NCBI GenBank assembly: GCA_951802195.1
Contig: OX637620.1
Coordinates: 1,922,001-1,986,000, forward strand
Length of the DNA stretch: 64,000 nt
DNA from: Tausonia pullulans
Lineage: Eukaryota; Basidiomycota; Tremellomycetes; Cystofilobasidiales; Mrakiaceae
Direction of reading: 5' to 3'
This document shows, one piece after another, positions 11,891-21,351 of the stretch. The position numbers and the translations under genes are program-made. Each line of letters starts with the position of its first letter. Position 1 is the first letter of the stretch. Under the pieces are notes generated by a model. The model was not told the origin of the DNA. It saw only the letters and a program-made list of their open reading frames with translations, and searched no databases.

Positions 11891-11963
11891 CTCTCAGCGA
11901 CGGGTTCGAACCGTCGACCTACAGATTAACAGTCTGACGCTCTACCAACTGAGCTAGCCGAGA
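11891..11963 (-). tRNA. tRNA-Asn (anticodon GTT), no intron
   Basis: The minus strand folds as a 73-nt cloverleaf. The acceptor stem is tctcggc/gctgaga with one G-U pair, the D-stem gctc/gagc encloses agttggta, the anticodon loop is ctgttaa (anticodon GTT), and the T-arm gacgg/ccgtc encloses ttcgaac, the B box. The discriminator is G. The anticodon stem has one T-T mismatch at its outer end. A 5'-truncated LINE begins about 80 bp beyond its 5' end. Confidence 0.95.
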
Positions 11964-12040
11964 CACCGGAATCAATCCAATTCGCTAAATTGGATCAACT
12001 AGCACAAAGTTATGTAGTGCCTTAGAATCTCGTTGACGGG

Positions 12041-13236
12041 GCCTCGCCTTCGCTCCCCTCCCATCCCCCCTCCCTGGTTAGGCGTATTTCTTTCCCCAGT
12101 GGAAGGTCAATGGTTCTTCCCAGCCGTCTGGTGGAATGCCATCACAAAGCTCCAAGGAGCTCTCCCTGCGCGATGCCAGGCTTACCTCCGGGCATGGTTC
12201 GAAGAAGTCAGCTTTGACATGAGTTACTGGAATCAAGACCGCTGGAGGAACGCTGTCCACTGGATGTCTACGTTCGGTACAGATAGCCAGTTGCGGCTGG
12301 GTCTCCTCCCTATCCACACAAACCTCGGCCGGCTGAACGCCCCTCGTGAACCCCACGGCGCACACAGTCGTACTCTAGCCAACCGCGGCCTCATCATCCC
12401 AAAGGGGTGGCAAGACCACTTTCCGGCGCTTACCAAGATCGATTGGAAGCGTCAGTGGTGCCTGCTGAAGGCCGTGTCCCGAGCGTCGCCCGAAGACATC
12501 GACTTGGCCCACCGCTTCTCGCTGTACAGTCTCCACCCAGGGAAGCATACTGCTGCGCCATTCCTCGCCGACGGAACCGCTACGCCGCACAACAGGTCCA
12601 AGCGATGTGCGCTGTGCCTGACGGCCCCCGTGGAGTCCTTCTTCCACCTCTTCGACGAGCCGTGTCCCGTCGTGCGCGCTATCTGGTCGGCGGCTGCTGC
12701 ACGTGCCTCGCCTTCGCTCCCCTCCCATCCCCCCTCCCTCCAGACGCTCGTCTGCCCGACACCGTCGCCGCCGAGGGCGGTCTTTCTCTTCCACTGCATC
12801 TTTGTAGCCCGGACATGGCGATTCGTCCGGAGGCGGAGGTACAGCAAGATCGCAGCCCTCGACCCTGTCACGGACGAGGAGATCAGCAAGATCGCGTCCA
12901 CAATCCGACGGACACTCTGGCAGTCGAGTACGAGGTGGATGGCTGGCAGTGGCCAGATGGCTGGTACTGCCCTCGGTGCCGCCATCGATCCCGGGTGAAA
13001 AGCAGGTCAGGGAAGGGGAAGTATGGCTGGTGGTCCATAGCCAATCCTTTGTGTATCTGGTCATCTTAATATCTTACCTTTTCTAATGGGCCTATGTCCA
13101 TAACCCATCTTTTGTTTTCCTTCCACCCCTACTTTCATTTTCGCTTTCTTTCTATCTAGCTACGAATCATCATCTCTCATAGGGTTATCTCGTTCTCTAC
13201 GTATGACCCATGACTTAAATACAAAAAAAAAAGAAA
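12041..13236 (+). mobile_element. 5'-truncated LINE copy (C-terminal ORF2 and first 3' tail)
   Basis: This copy matches the C-terminal part of ORF2 of the LINE at 59952-64000. It is open from WLGVFLSPVEG through the zinc-knuckle segment (CALCLTAPVES..HLF) to the same C-terminus GAAIDPG. A 3' UTR ending in an A-run at about 13223-13236 follows. The two copies differ by only a few percent, so both are young. The copy is 5'-truncated, as usual for LINE insertions. Its first 35 bp (12041-12075) duplicate an internal stretch of the same element (12704-12738). The second 3' tail follows immediately. Confidence 0.9.
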
Positions 13237-13237
13237 A

Positions 13238-13399
13238 TCACCATCCCGCTGGTTCGCCTAACCAACCCTTTTCCCACGGCGCCTCGGCCGACGTTCTCGC
13301 GCTCAGTCATGTCCGCTCTCCCTCTATCTAGCTACAAATAGCTATCTCTCATAGGGTTACCTTGTCCTCTATGTATAACTCAAGGCTTAAGTACAAAAA
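13238..13399 (+). repeat. Second LINE 3' tail unit
   Basis: Starts directly after the LINE A-run with caccatcccgctggttcg and ends with a second A-rich stop (gtacaaaaag). Its last ~85 bp resemble the last ~85 bp of the LINE 3' UTR: tatctagctac, ctctcatagggtta, then a near-identical run to the A-tract. The same unit occurs at 59717-59945, again directly after a LINE A-run, and alone at 47397-47626. This copy lacks about 60 bp of the middle part present in the other two. Confidence 0.85.
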
Positions 13400-13745
13400 G
13401 CTGCCCCGGTGGAGTCTTCCATCTCTTCCACGAGCTCTATCCTGTGTTGCGCTGATGCGCGTCGTAAGATTCGCTGCCGCAGCGCTTATCTCTCCCCCTG
13501 ACCCCCCCCAATGTCTCTGATCTCCCCTCCTTCTAGACGCTCGTCGGTCTAACATCCTCGCCTTGTGGCACCTCTTGCCCTTCCGACGCATCTTACTCGC
13601 TCAGGTATGGCGCTGCCTTCGCCGCCAACAGTACAGCAGCAAGCTCGATGACCTCGTACATGTAACGGACGACGAGACCGTACATTCGCATTCACTATAT
13701 GGCGCAGGCATCGGCCGACGGACACGTGGTGATGGAAAGTGGAAA
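13400..13745 (+). pseudogene. Degenerate older LINE ORF2 fragment
   Basis: Diverged similarity to the ORF2 C-terminus. The stretch near 13401-13440 parallels the PVESFFHLFDEPCPVVR region, and 13530-13700 parallels the segment from QTLVCP through RRYSKIAALD to TDEEI. It carries indels and in-frame stops and is an old relic into or beside which the younger copy inserted. Confidence 0.65.
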
Positions 13746-14447
13746 GTGGATCATGTTGGGCCTGGGAGTGATGGTGATGGTGATGAGGGGGGGTAGTGTT
13801 ATTGCTGGCGGTTGGTCGTTCGGACGGTCGGCGTGTGACTTAATCTTTTCTTCTCTTCCCCATTTATTCTCCGCCCTCCCGTTGACGATGATCACTGTCC
13901 CTACGGGTTGGGGGTGGTTCGATCGGTATGACAAAAAAGCCGAGGCTAGGTAATGGCAGTGCCGGTGGCGTGTGTAATGGAGGCAAGTGTGGGAGTGCGC
14001 GCTTGCTATTCTCCTTTCTCTCTTCCCTTTCCCCTCTCTACCAATATGTTGCAGACTCTGTCGCACCTCTTGCTGTCCTTCATTGTTATCGGCTTCATGT
14101 AATGGAGTCACTGAGATCGCAGGAGGCCCATTATCCTGTGTGCCGTTCTGTAGCTCAGCCGAACATAACGAATACGCAGGAACATACAAGCACGCAAGTT
14201 AACATGTGTCGAGGTAGCCTAAGCTCGCACGCCTTGTGTTCTGGCTCCAGGGACGCGCACCGTCGAGCTCAATGTCAGTCTAGGTTGACAGCAAGCTAGG
14301 TCCCCGATCTCACATCGACTTTCCGGTCAATCGACCTTTTTTCAAACACACCCGTGAAGTAAAATCCCATTATCCATCAAAGTATAAAGCCACCATAAGC
14401 GCCACAACAAATAGCAAGTGTCCAGATCACGTCCCTGCACTTCCAAC
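13746..14447. other. Intergenic region, no gene seen
   Basis: Low-similarity sequence between the LINE relic and the stop codon of the GPI-anchored-type protein gene. No feature supported. Confidence 0.45.
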
Positions 14448-15375
14448 TTAGAAGAGGGCCACTCCAGCGACGAGCGCAACGACAGTGACCCCCACGCTCG
14501 CGACAGTCGACCGACCGGCAGCGTCCGACTTGGCGGCAACGGCACTGGCCGAGCTGCTCGCGCTGGCCCCGCTGCTTGCGCTCGCAGCGTCAGAAGCGGC
14601 CGAGCTGATCCTCGTCGGTATAGCAGAGGAAGCAGCGGCGGCGGACGAGGCACGTGCGAGCGTGGTCGGAGCAATGAGGGCCTGGCTCGAAGCGGCGGTG
14701 TCAGAGGCCTCAGCGCCGTCGGTGGACACAGCAGCCTCAGTGCCGTCAGTGGACACAGTGGCCTCAGCACTGTCGGTGGACGTAGCGGCAGGGGGAACGG
14801 CAGAGTCCGAGGCCAGAGACTGGGCGGCCTGGTCCATGAGCGAGCCCGGGACGGAGAAGCCGGCGGCGGAGCAGCCGGAGGCAATTTCTATCAAGAGAGT
14901 CGAGGGCCCACCGTTAGCTGAAAATAACACAATAAGAGAGTCAACGAAGGCGACCAGCGACTCACGCTGGGCAGCGCCCTCAAGGGTAGCAAAGGCCGGG
15001 TCGGAGCTGGCGCAGTCGAGGCAGCCAGAGAGCGCCGTGAAGATGTTGTCGGCGCAGACGCAGACACCTAAGACCAGCCGGGTCGCAGGCGACGAAGAGG
15101 GAGCGAAGGACTCAAGTGTCAGCCCATATACACCTAAAATGTTTGGAGGAAGGGAGCGAGAGCGCACCAAAGCTAGCGTCTGTTGTGCTTGTCGAGGTCT
15201 GGGTGCAGGCGGTCGTGAGTGAGACGAACTCGGTGCACTGTCCGCACTGGGAGGCAACATCGCCCGAGACCTGGCGGGCGGCAAGGATAGCCCGATGGGA
15301 GGTTGAATGATGGACGGCAGAGGCAACGGCGACCGTGGCGGAGAGGAGGGCGAGAGCGGATGAGACGCCGCGCAT
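14448..15375 (-). CDS. Secreted, probably GPI-anchored Cys/Ser/Ala-rich surface protein
   Basis: The start MRGVSSALALLSATVAVASA gives a signal peptide. A small cysteine domain follows, with about eight Cys spaced as C-x2-C, then C-x-C, then C-x2-C and a final C (CGQC, TAC, CVC, GCLDC, SGC). Next is a long Ser/Thr/Ala stalk with 'STDGTEA' style repeats. The C-terminus is hydrophobic (VASVGVTVVALVAGVALF) without a basic tail, typical of a GPI-attachment signal. Two introns are likely, one ending just before GVCVCADN and a 48-nt one around 14918-14965. No family name can be given; it resembles basidiomycete cell-wall proteins and is loosely CFEM-like in cysteine density. It is likely an extracellular wall or adhesion protein. 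Confidence 0.7.
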
Positions 15376-15796
15376 GTTGAAAGGCGAGCGAGAGAAGGGT
15401 CGTGGTAGTGGGGGGTTGAGGACTGGGAGAAGCTCGAGACCCCTCTCGCCTCCTCCTCTCCAATTCCCTCCTCGGTGGGTGCTTTCTCGTTCAAACAGAC
15501 AGGAGATCGAGGCAGTCGAAGCGGCAGAGGTGCGTGCACGCGAAGGTTCGTTCATGCTGTTGCGCGGGCGGAGAGCCCTAAGAGTCGCCCGATCACGGAG
15601 GCAGAGTTGGCGCGGAACCGAAGACCTATATATTGCTCGAATCTGCCCATAGACGGCACCATCATGGAGAAGCGAAGCGAAACAATTTGACACCTATTCA
15701 CTAGATGCAGCTATCAGATGAGCTCTGACATGACAGACACGTCTGCGATCAGCCGAAGGCGGTCAATTTAGGCCTCTCCTCCTGTATCCATTCATC
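15376..15796. other. Intergenic region
   Basis: Promoter of the surface-protein gene and 3' flank of the DUF1308 gene. Nothing else recognised. Confidence 0.5.
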
Positions 15797-18201
15797 CTAG
15801 CTGTCCTGCTCGCCCTCGGCCAGCCGCATGCTCTCCCCAAGACTCCGTGGCTCGACGATCCACAACACAGGCACGATGGCCTCACTTCCGCACGCCGTCG
15901 TCCCGAGACTCGGATCACCCCCTCCCGGCCCATTGTAATTCTCGAACACCTTCCATAGGCTCCGCGCACTCGCCCGATTGGCGCTCAAGGTCGAGATTCC
16001 GCGCTCGGCGGCGAAGAGAAGGGTCCGAAGGGTGTGTGGCGTCAGGGATGGGGCGGGTTTGGGGCGCTCAGATGTAGAAGGCGGCAACAGCATTGAACGC
16101 AGCGGCAGGAGAAGCTGCGAAAAGTGAGCCTTTTTCTTGGAGAAAGATGTGGGCGGAGGAAAAGCCGACGGGGTAATGACAGGTGGCGAGTCGGGGTGTG
16201 AGATGTCGAGCGCGGTCAGAGCAGCGTGGAGGGTCCGATCTGAGGTGGAAGGACGAGCAAGGTGGTCCATGGGGGGAGCGGTGAGTCGGATGGAGGAGAG
16301 CGCGAGGTGCGTCGCAGTGAGGGATCCTTCGTATCGGGAAGTGGCCCAGAAGGACCTTGCTCGCTCGGTCGCAACAAACTCGTCGCTGTCGGTCTCGCGA
16401 GCGAAGAGCGCGGCAGCCCTGTGCTTCTCTGTGGGTCCACCGAGCTTCTCCACAATCATTGCCAGTCGATCTCGGGATTCCGAGGTTGCCCAGAACTCCA
16501 CGGGGTGGTCGTGGGATGAGGGATTTGACGACGGTCCAGCGAAGCGGACGATCTCGTCGATGAGCGGGGCCTCTAGTTCCGAGGTGAGCTCTGTTAAGTA
16601 GTATGGCAAGAGCGAGCCTGTCAGATCGAGAGTCTGGAAAGAAAGAGATTATCACACACGAATGGTGAGCGCTCGCATGTTCTCGTTTTGGCCCAGCCGG
16701 GCCTCCCGACCCTCCTCACGGCGTGTGCCGTCTTTGTTGTACCTTTTTTTTGGGGGCGGGGGGGGAGAAGCAGGCAAGAAGAGGTCAGATACAGGGAAAG
16801 GGGGCGAATGGAAGAAAGCGAATTCTCACATGCGAATGAGAGATCGATAAACGCCTAAGCATGGGGCGTCTTTCTCAGCTCAACATATCGCAGCTCGATT
16901 CGAGGCATATGAGACCCACCTTCTGGCCCATTTTCAGGTAATGGAGCGTGAACAATGTCTGATACCAGGGCAATCAGGACCGACAAATCTAGGGCGATCT
17001 GGCGACCCGGCCGGAGCGCCATCGGCGGTGGAGGGTGGACGAGCGAGCTGGCCACGCTGTCCGTCAGCGGCGTGGTAATTGCAATATTAGCCGACTCGGA
17101 GGCCTCATCCTCGCTCAGAACAACATCAACGCCGAGGGAGGAGAGCTCCTTAATTGTTCGTCGGACACGGCCGTCTTGCTGGGAATGGGTAAAGCATCCG
17201 ACACAGTCAGACCTGGCTCCAAAGTGCCCATTGTCGACGAGACAACACAAGTGTACTCACGTCTTGGGAGGGACTCAACCGAGGCAAATGAAGCTGGATA
17301 CTCGGACGGGGCTCAAGGAGCGATGAGGCCTGCAAGAGTTGGTGCGCAGTCTTATGAAGCGACGTCCGAAGGTGGCGGCTGTCGAACGACGGAGTGGCCT
17401 TGAGGAAACGTGTCGATGACGAGTCCGAGGCGGAGTCGGAGAAGGACTCGTCCGAGTTCACATATGAATCGGACTCCAGGAATTCAAACAAGAGGCGGAC
17501 GTTGGTGATACTGGAGGATGAGAGACGAGAGCACACGTGAGCTGAGGCTCTTCGACGCGACGCGCCTGCTCTCTCCTGCCTTCCTCCAGCTTCCCTTCAC
17601 CAGCCCCTCCTCATCTGGTCTCTCTCGCACTCACGCAATGACCCTGATCCAAACTGATCCCGATGGCCCAGCAACGATATGAACTTTGACCTCGCTGCTC
17701 TTCGCCGGCGGCGCCTTGGTCGCCTTGGGTGCCGTGGCCAGCGGCGGCGACACTCGACGGAGGGTAAACTGGGCGTTGAGAGCGACGATCGGGTAGGGCG
17801 CTCGGGTAAGGGCTCGGCAGAGTGCCAGCAGGTGAGGCGCGTTTGATGGAGGCGGGGGCTTGGAGTCTAGGAAAGGTGTCTCGGCCATTTTCTGGAGGAC
17901 AGAACAGAACAGAACAGACAGGCAAGAACATCAGCGTCAGTCGTCACTTATGAGCTCGCATTCTCTCTGAGTGTCTCACATCGATCCATTCGATCTCCTT
18001 GATGATCGTCGACTCGAACCGTTTCATGCCCGGGATCTCGCCAGTCCCACCGGCGCTCTCGCCGGGCCCAGCATGTTGGTCGAGGACAGGTGGAGGAGGA
18101 AGTCGATACATCGCGAGGACGGGCAACATTTGCCCCAGTCGCTCGCGAGCGTCCAGCAAGGTGGCGACGCTCGCTGCGTGCTTGCCTGTCGCCGAGGCCA
18201 T
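15797..18201 (-). CDS. DUF1308 (UPF0415/C7orf25-like) protein
   Basis: Multi-exon gene. Exon 1 begins MASATGKHAASVATLLDARE and ends EIEWID at 17980. Exon 2 starts at 17891 (KMAETPFLDSKPPP), includes SNAPHLLALCRAL and VIVAGPSGSVWIRV-like residues, and splices to AITNVRLLFEFLESD. Later exons hold VRRTIKELSSLGVDVVLSED and ALDLSVLIALVSDIVH, which corresponds to the 'NLDVTTLIALVS' core of DUF1308. The C-terminal exon (15797-16609) has a basic/Ser-rich part and ends EGEQDS. The family is widespread in eukaryotes and its function is poorly defined, with a PIN-like fold suggested by others. An alternative in-frame start lies at 18252. Identification rests on the order and spacing of these motifs. Confidence 0.7.
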
Positions 18202-18507
18202 CAGATGAGCTGGTTGGGTGCTGATGGGTGGGAGTTGGGTCCCAAGATTCAAGGTTGAACTGAGTCGCGCAACTCAGGAGCGTCTCCCTTGGACCCCTCC
18301 CTTGGCTTGACGACGGACTTGCTCGCGCAGTGACACCGAATCAAAAAGACCACATAAGGGCATGTTCAACATTGGGCATGATGGGAAGATTGACACTCAA
18401 GGACGCCTCCCGGTCTTCTCTATGACTGAAGTGCGCGCTTCTTTCAATGCCTTAATGAATCGCTGATCAGGCAAAGCCATGCATAACCTTGACCTGCACC
18501 TATAAGC

Positions 18508-20954
18508 TCATCGGACGAGCCCCCAACCAGTCTGGTCGACCTCCTGGACCTCGTTCATCTTGCCTCTGGAAAGAACGAGTTAGATTAAACGTCAGTCTTC
18601 GGCGTTCCTGATAAGAGAGATATTGACTACCCACCGAATGCCCCAGATGCCCCAGTTGGACTTGACGAGGACCCGGGGGTCAAACTCAGCGACGTCCCAC
18701 TGCTCGGAGCAGAAGAAATTTTCGCCCGGGTTGAGAATCCAGTCAAACTCGCCGTCGACGCCTGGGACGCCCTCCAGACTCTTGACGTCGCGCTCAACGT
18801 CAGCCGGGGAGAATCCCGTGACGAAGAGCGGGCATTTGGTCTGAAGGACGAGCGGGAGGGTGTCCCCCCACTCGGCTTCGGGCTGGACTTGGACCTTACC
18901 CGGTGTCATGGAGGAGGGGAAGCCGAAGCCAGGGTGGAACGCGAAAAAGACATCCGAGTAAGGGTCGAAGGGGCCGAACTGGTCGTGGATCCGCTCGTAG
19001 GGAGCCTGGACGTTCGTGATCGCGATCTCGGGCGTCACAGGGATCGTCCAGGCAGGGACACCGTAGTTCTCAGATTCGTCCCGGCCGGGGACCTTAGTGA
19101 TTGGGCCGTTGACAGAGAGAAGCTTGGGCGTCGGGGGGAGGTATTTGGTCGGGCCGTACGAGCCAAGCGTCGACGAGAGCTTGAAGGAGGAGATCGACTT
19201 AGGCAACGGCGCCTCCGAGGGAGCGCCGCCACGCTCGAAGGTGTTGTAGGGATACCGCTCGCGGTCGGGCGAGTCGAGCGGAAGCTCGTCAAGGTTGCGG
19301 AAACTCGTCGAAGGGACGGAGGAGGAGTTGGTGGACGAGACGGAAGTGGAAGTATCGGAGGAAGAGGAAGAGCCAGAAGTTGAAGAGTGGGGGTTGGATG
19401 CTGAAGAAGAAGAAGCGGAAGAGGATGAGGCGGCAGCAGCCGACGCAGCAGCATCCGAAGCAGCGCCGTCGACCTGGGGCTGTTTGCTCGTCGGGAACGT
19501 CGACGGCGACGGCGGGTCGGACGGAGTGGGCCGCGAAGGCGATGGCGTCGGCTGAGGAGGTGTCTGAGTCTGCTTCTGTTCGTACGCCCCCGACCGCTGC
19601 TGCTGCTCCTCAGGCTCTGGCTCGACCCAGGTGCCGTTGGCCTTGGCTTCAGCCTCCGCCTGGGCGCGTTGCTTTTCCATCTCAGCCTCCCAGAGCGGAT
19701 CGTCTCGGTCGGTCTCGAACGCAGGCTCCTGGGCGGTCCAGTTGCCTGGCATGGCCGCCTGCGGGCCGACGTGGTAGATCTTGAAGATGACCTTCGGGTA
19801 GACGCGAGCGAGCTGCTCGTAGTATACAGAAGGAAGTGACGACTCGTGCCGGGCACCAAGAACGAAGATCCGGACGACGTTGTTGAGTCCAGGGATAGGC
19901 TTCGGGGTGAGGACGGGGTGGAGGGTGGATTGTAGGGCTGTGGATGAAGAATGGGAAGAGTGTTAGTGGGGCCGAACCGATGAACGCGCGTCTGGCTGTT
20001 TGTCTGTGCGTGCATGCAGCATAACGACGTGACGACCTCAGCGATTCTCGTGCGAGAGACACTCACCTGCGAGCGAACGCTGTCCCTCCTTGGTGACACG
20101 GCCATTGGAGACCTGGTACGGGCTGAGCTGGTGCATGACGGTGGCCATAGTCATCGGGTAGGTGAGGACCTTGGTCACGTTGCGGTAGACGCGCATGTTG
20201 TCCATCGAGGGGAAGTGCCGAGTGTAGAAGAGGGTGTCCCAGTTTGACATGTTGATCGTCTCCTGGTAGTCCTGGAAGCCTGTGCAAGGAGAAACCGAGC
20301 GTGGGCAGGGGTCAGCCAGTGAGTGAAGGAGCAGCGCAGGGGGCAGGTGCTGAAAAAGGAAGAGCATCGAAGGAGAGAGCGAGAGAAGGAGGACGTACCA
20401 GGCATGTTCTCAAACTCGACGAGCTCACGACCACTCCGAATGTCATGCTCCTCCTCGTTGACTTCGCGGAGCCTCTCCGCGTAGAGGTGGTGCTGGTCAT
20501 CGGCGAGGTAGTGCTCCTCGGAGCAGTGAGTCGGGTACCCAGCAATCGGCGAGTCGAACTTGACGAGGTTGCGCTCCCCGAAATGATCGAGGCAGACTGG
20601 GCAGGGTGCCATCATCTTCATCCGCTCGGCCTTTAGTCGGAGGTCTTCGAAGGGCGAGACCGAGATCGGGTGAAAGAGGTCGTCCTGCTCGAGGATGACC
20701 TCGCGCTTGGGCTTGGGCGGCGGCGCGTCGGCAACCGTCTGCCACGGGTACTTTTCCCGTCTGCCAAAGGCCGCCTTGAAGTCGGAGAAGACGCTCATCA
20801 ACCGACGAGAGCCGTCGGCAGAGTAGGAGGACGAGGCGGCAGTGGGGACGAGACGCGACGACGCAGCGTACAGAGGGGACGACGCCCGCGAAGAGGAGGC
20901 GAGGAGCGCACTTGATCGGCGAGAGCCTGATCCGGCGGAGAGGGCGCGGAACAT
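18508..20954 (-). CDS. MSS51: MSS51-like mitochondrial protein (COX1 translation/assembly)
   Basis: It begins with a basic, Ser/Arg-rich mitochondrial presequence (MFRALSAGSGSRRSSALLAS). A Mss51 zinc-finger region follows: CPVCLDHFGERN, then GYPTHCSEEHY. Next is the conserved MSS51 body: WDTLFYTRHFPSMDNMR, TMATVMHQLSPY and FVLGARHESSLP. A Ser/Pro-rich insert of about 130 residues interrupts the region after VGPQAAMPGNW and is probably disordered. The C-terminal block (DVFFAFHPGFGFPS, PLFVTGFSPADVERD) is typical of the family. In yeast, Mss51 activates COX1 mRNA translation and couples it to cytochrome oxidase assembly. The final exon reads GKMNEVQEVDQTGWGLVR after a short intron. The stop is at 18508-18510. 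Confidence 0.87.
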
Positions 20955-21351
20955 CAAAGAAAGAGGAGGGGCACGTGGGCCCTGTGAGAGAGGGGGAGAG
21001 GGGGAAGGAGGGAGAAGACGGAGGATCGGCGGAGGAGGTCGAGGTGGTCGCAGGGAAGTCAACGAGAGCTCGAGTTGCCGTTCCGCTGCTGCCGCGCGTC
21101 CGCGCGTTCCGCCTGCCCTGGCCCAAATTTCGATGATGTCCACTCCGGATGACGCCGTCATCGATACTCTGCCACATGAAGAACATCTCTCCCTTTCTCT
21201 CTGTTATTATCTCTCTCGGCAAACTCGTGAAGAGACTCGTTTTCGTTGTCGGTCTGGCTCGCGCGCTCTGGCCTTCATTAACTCCCTCGCTCTCGGACAA
21301 GGGACAATCGATGCATACAAATCTGTGGCTCCACCCTTCTCCGTTTCCCTC
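20955..21351. other. Intergenic region (MSS51 promoter, SPT5 3' flank)
   Basis: About 0.4 kb between the MSS51 start and the SPT5 stop. No further feature seen. Confidence 0.5.
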
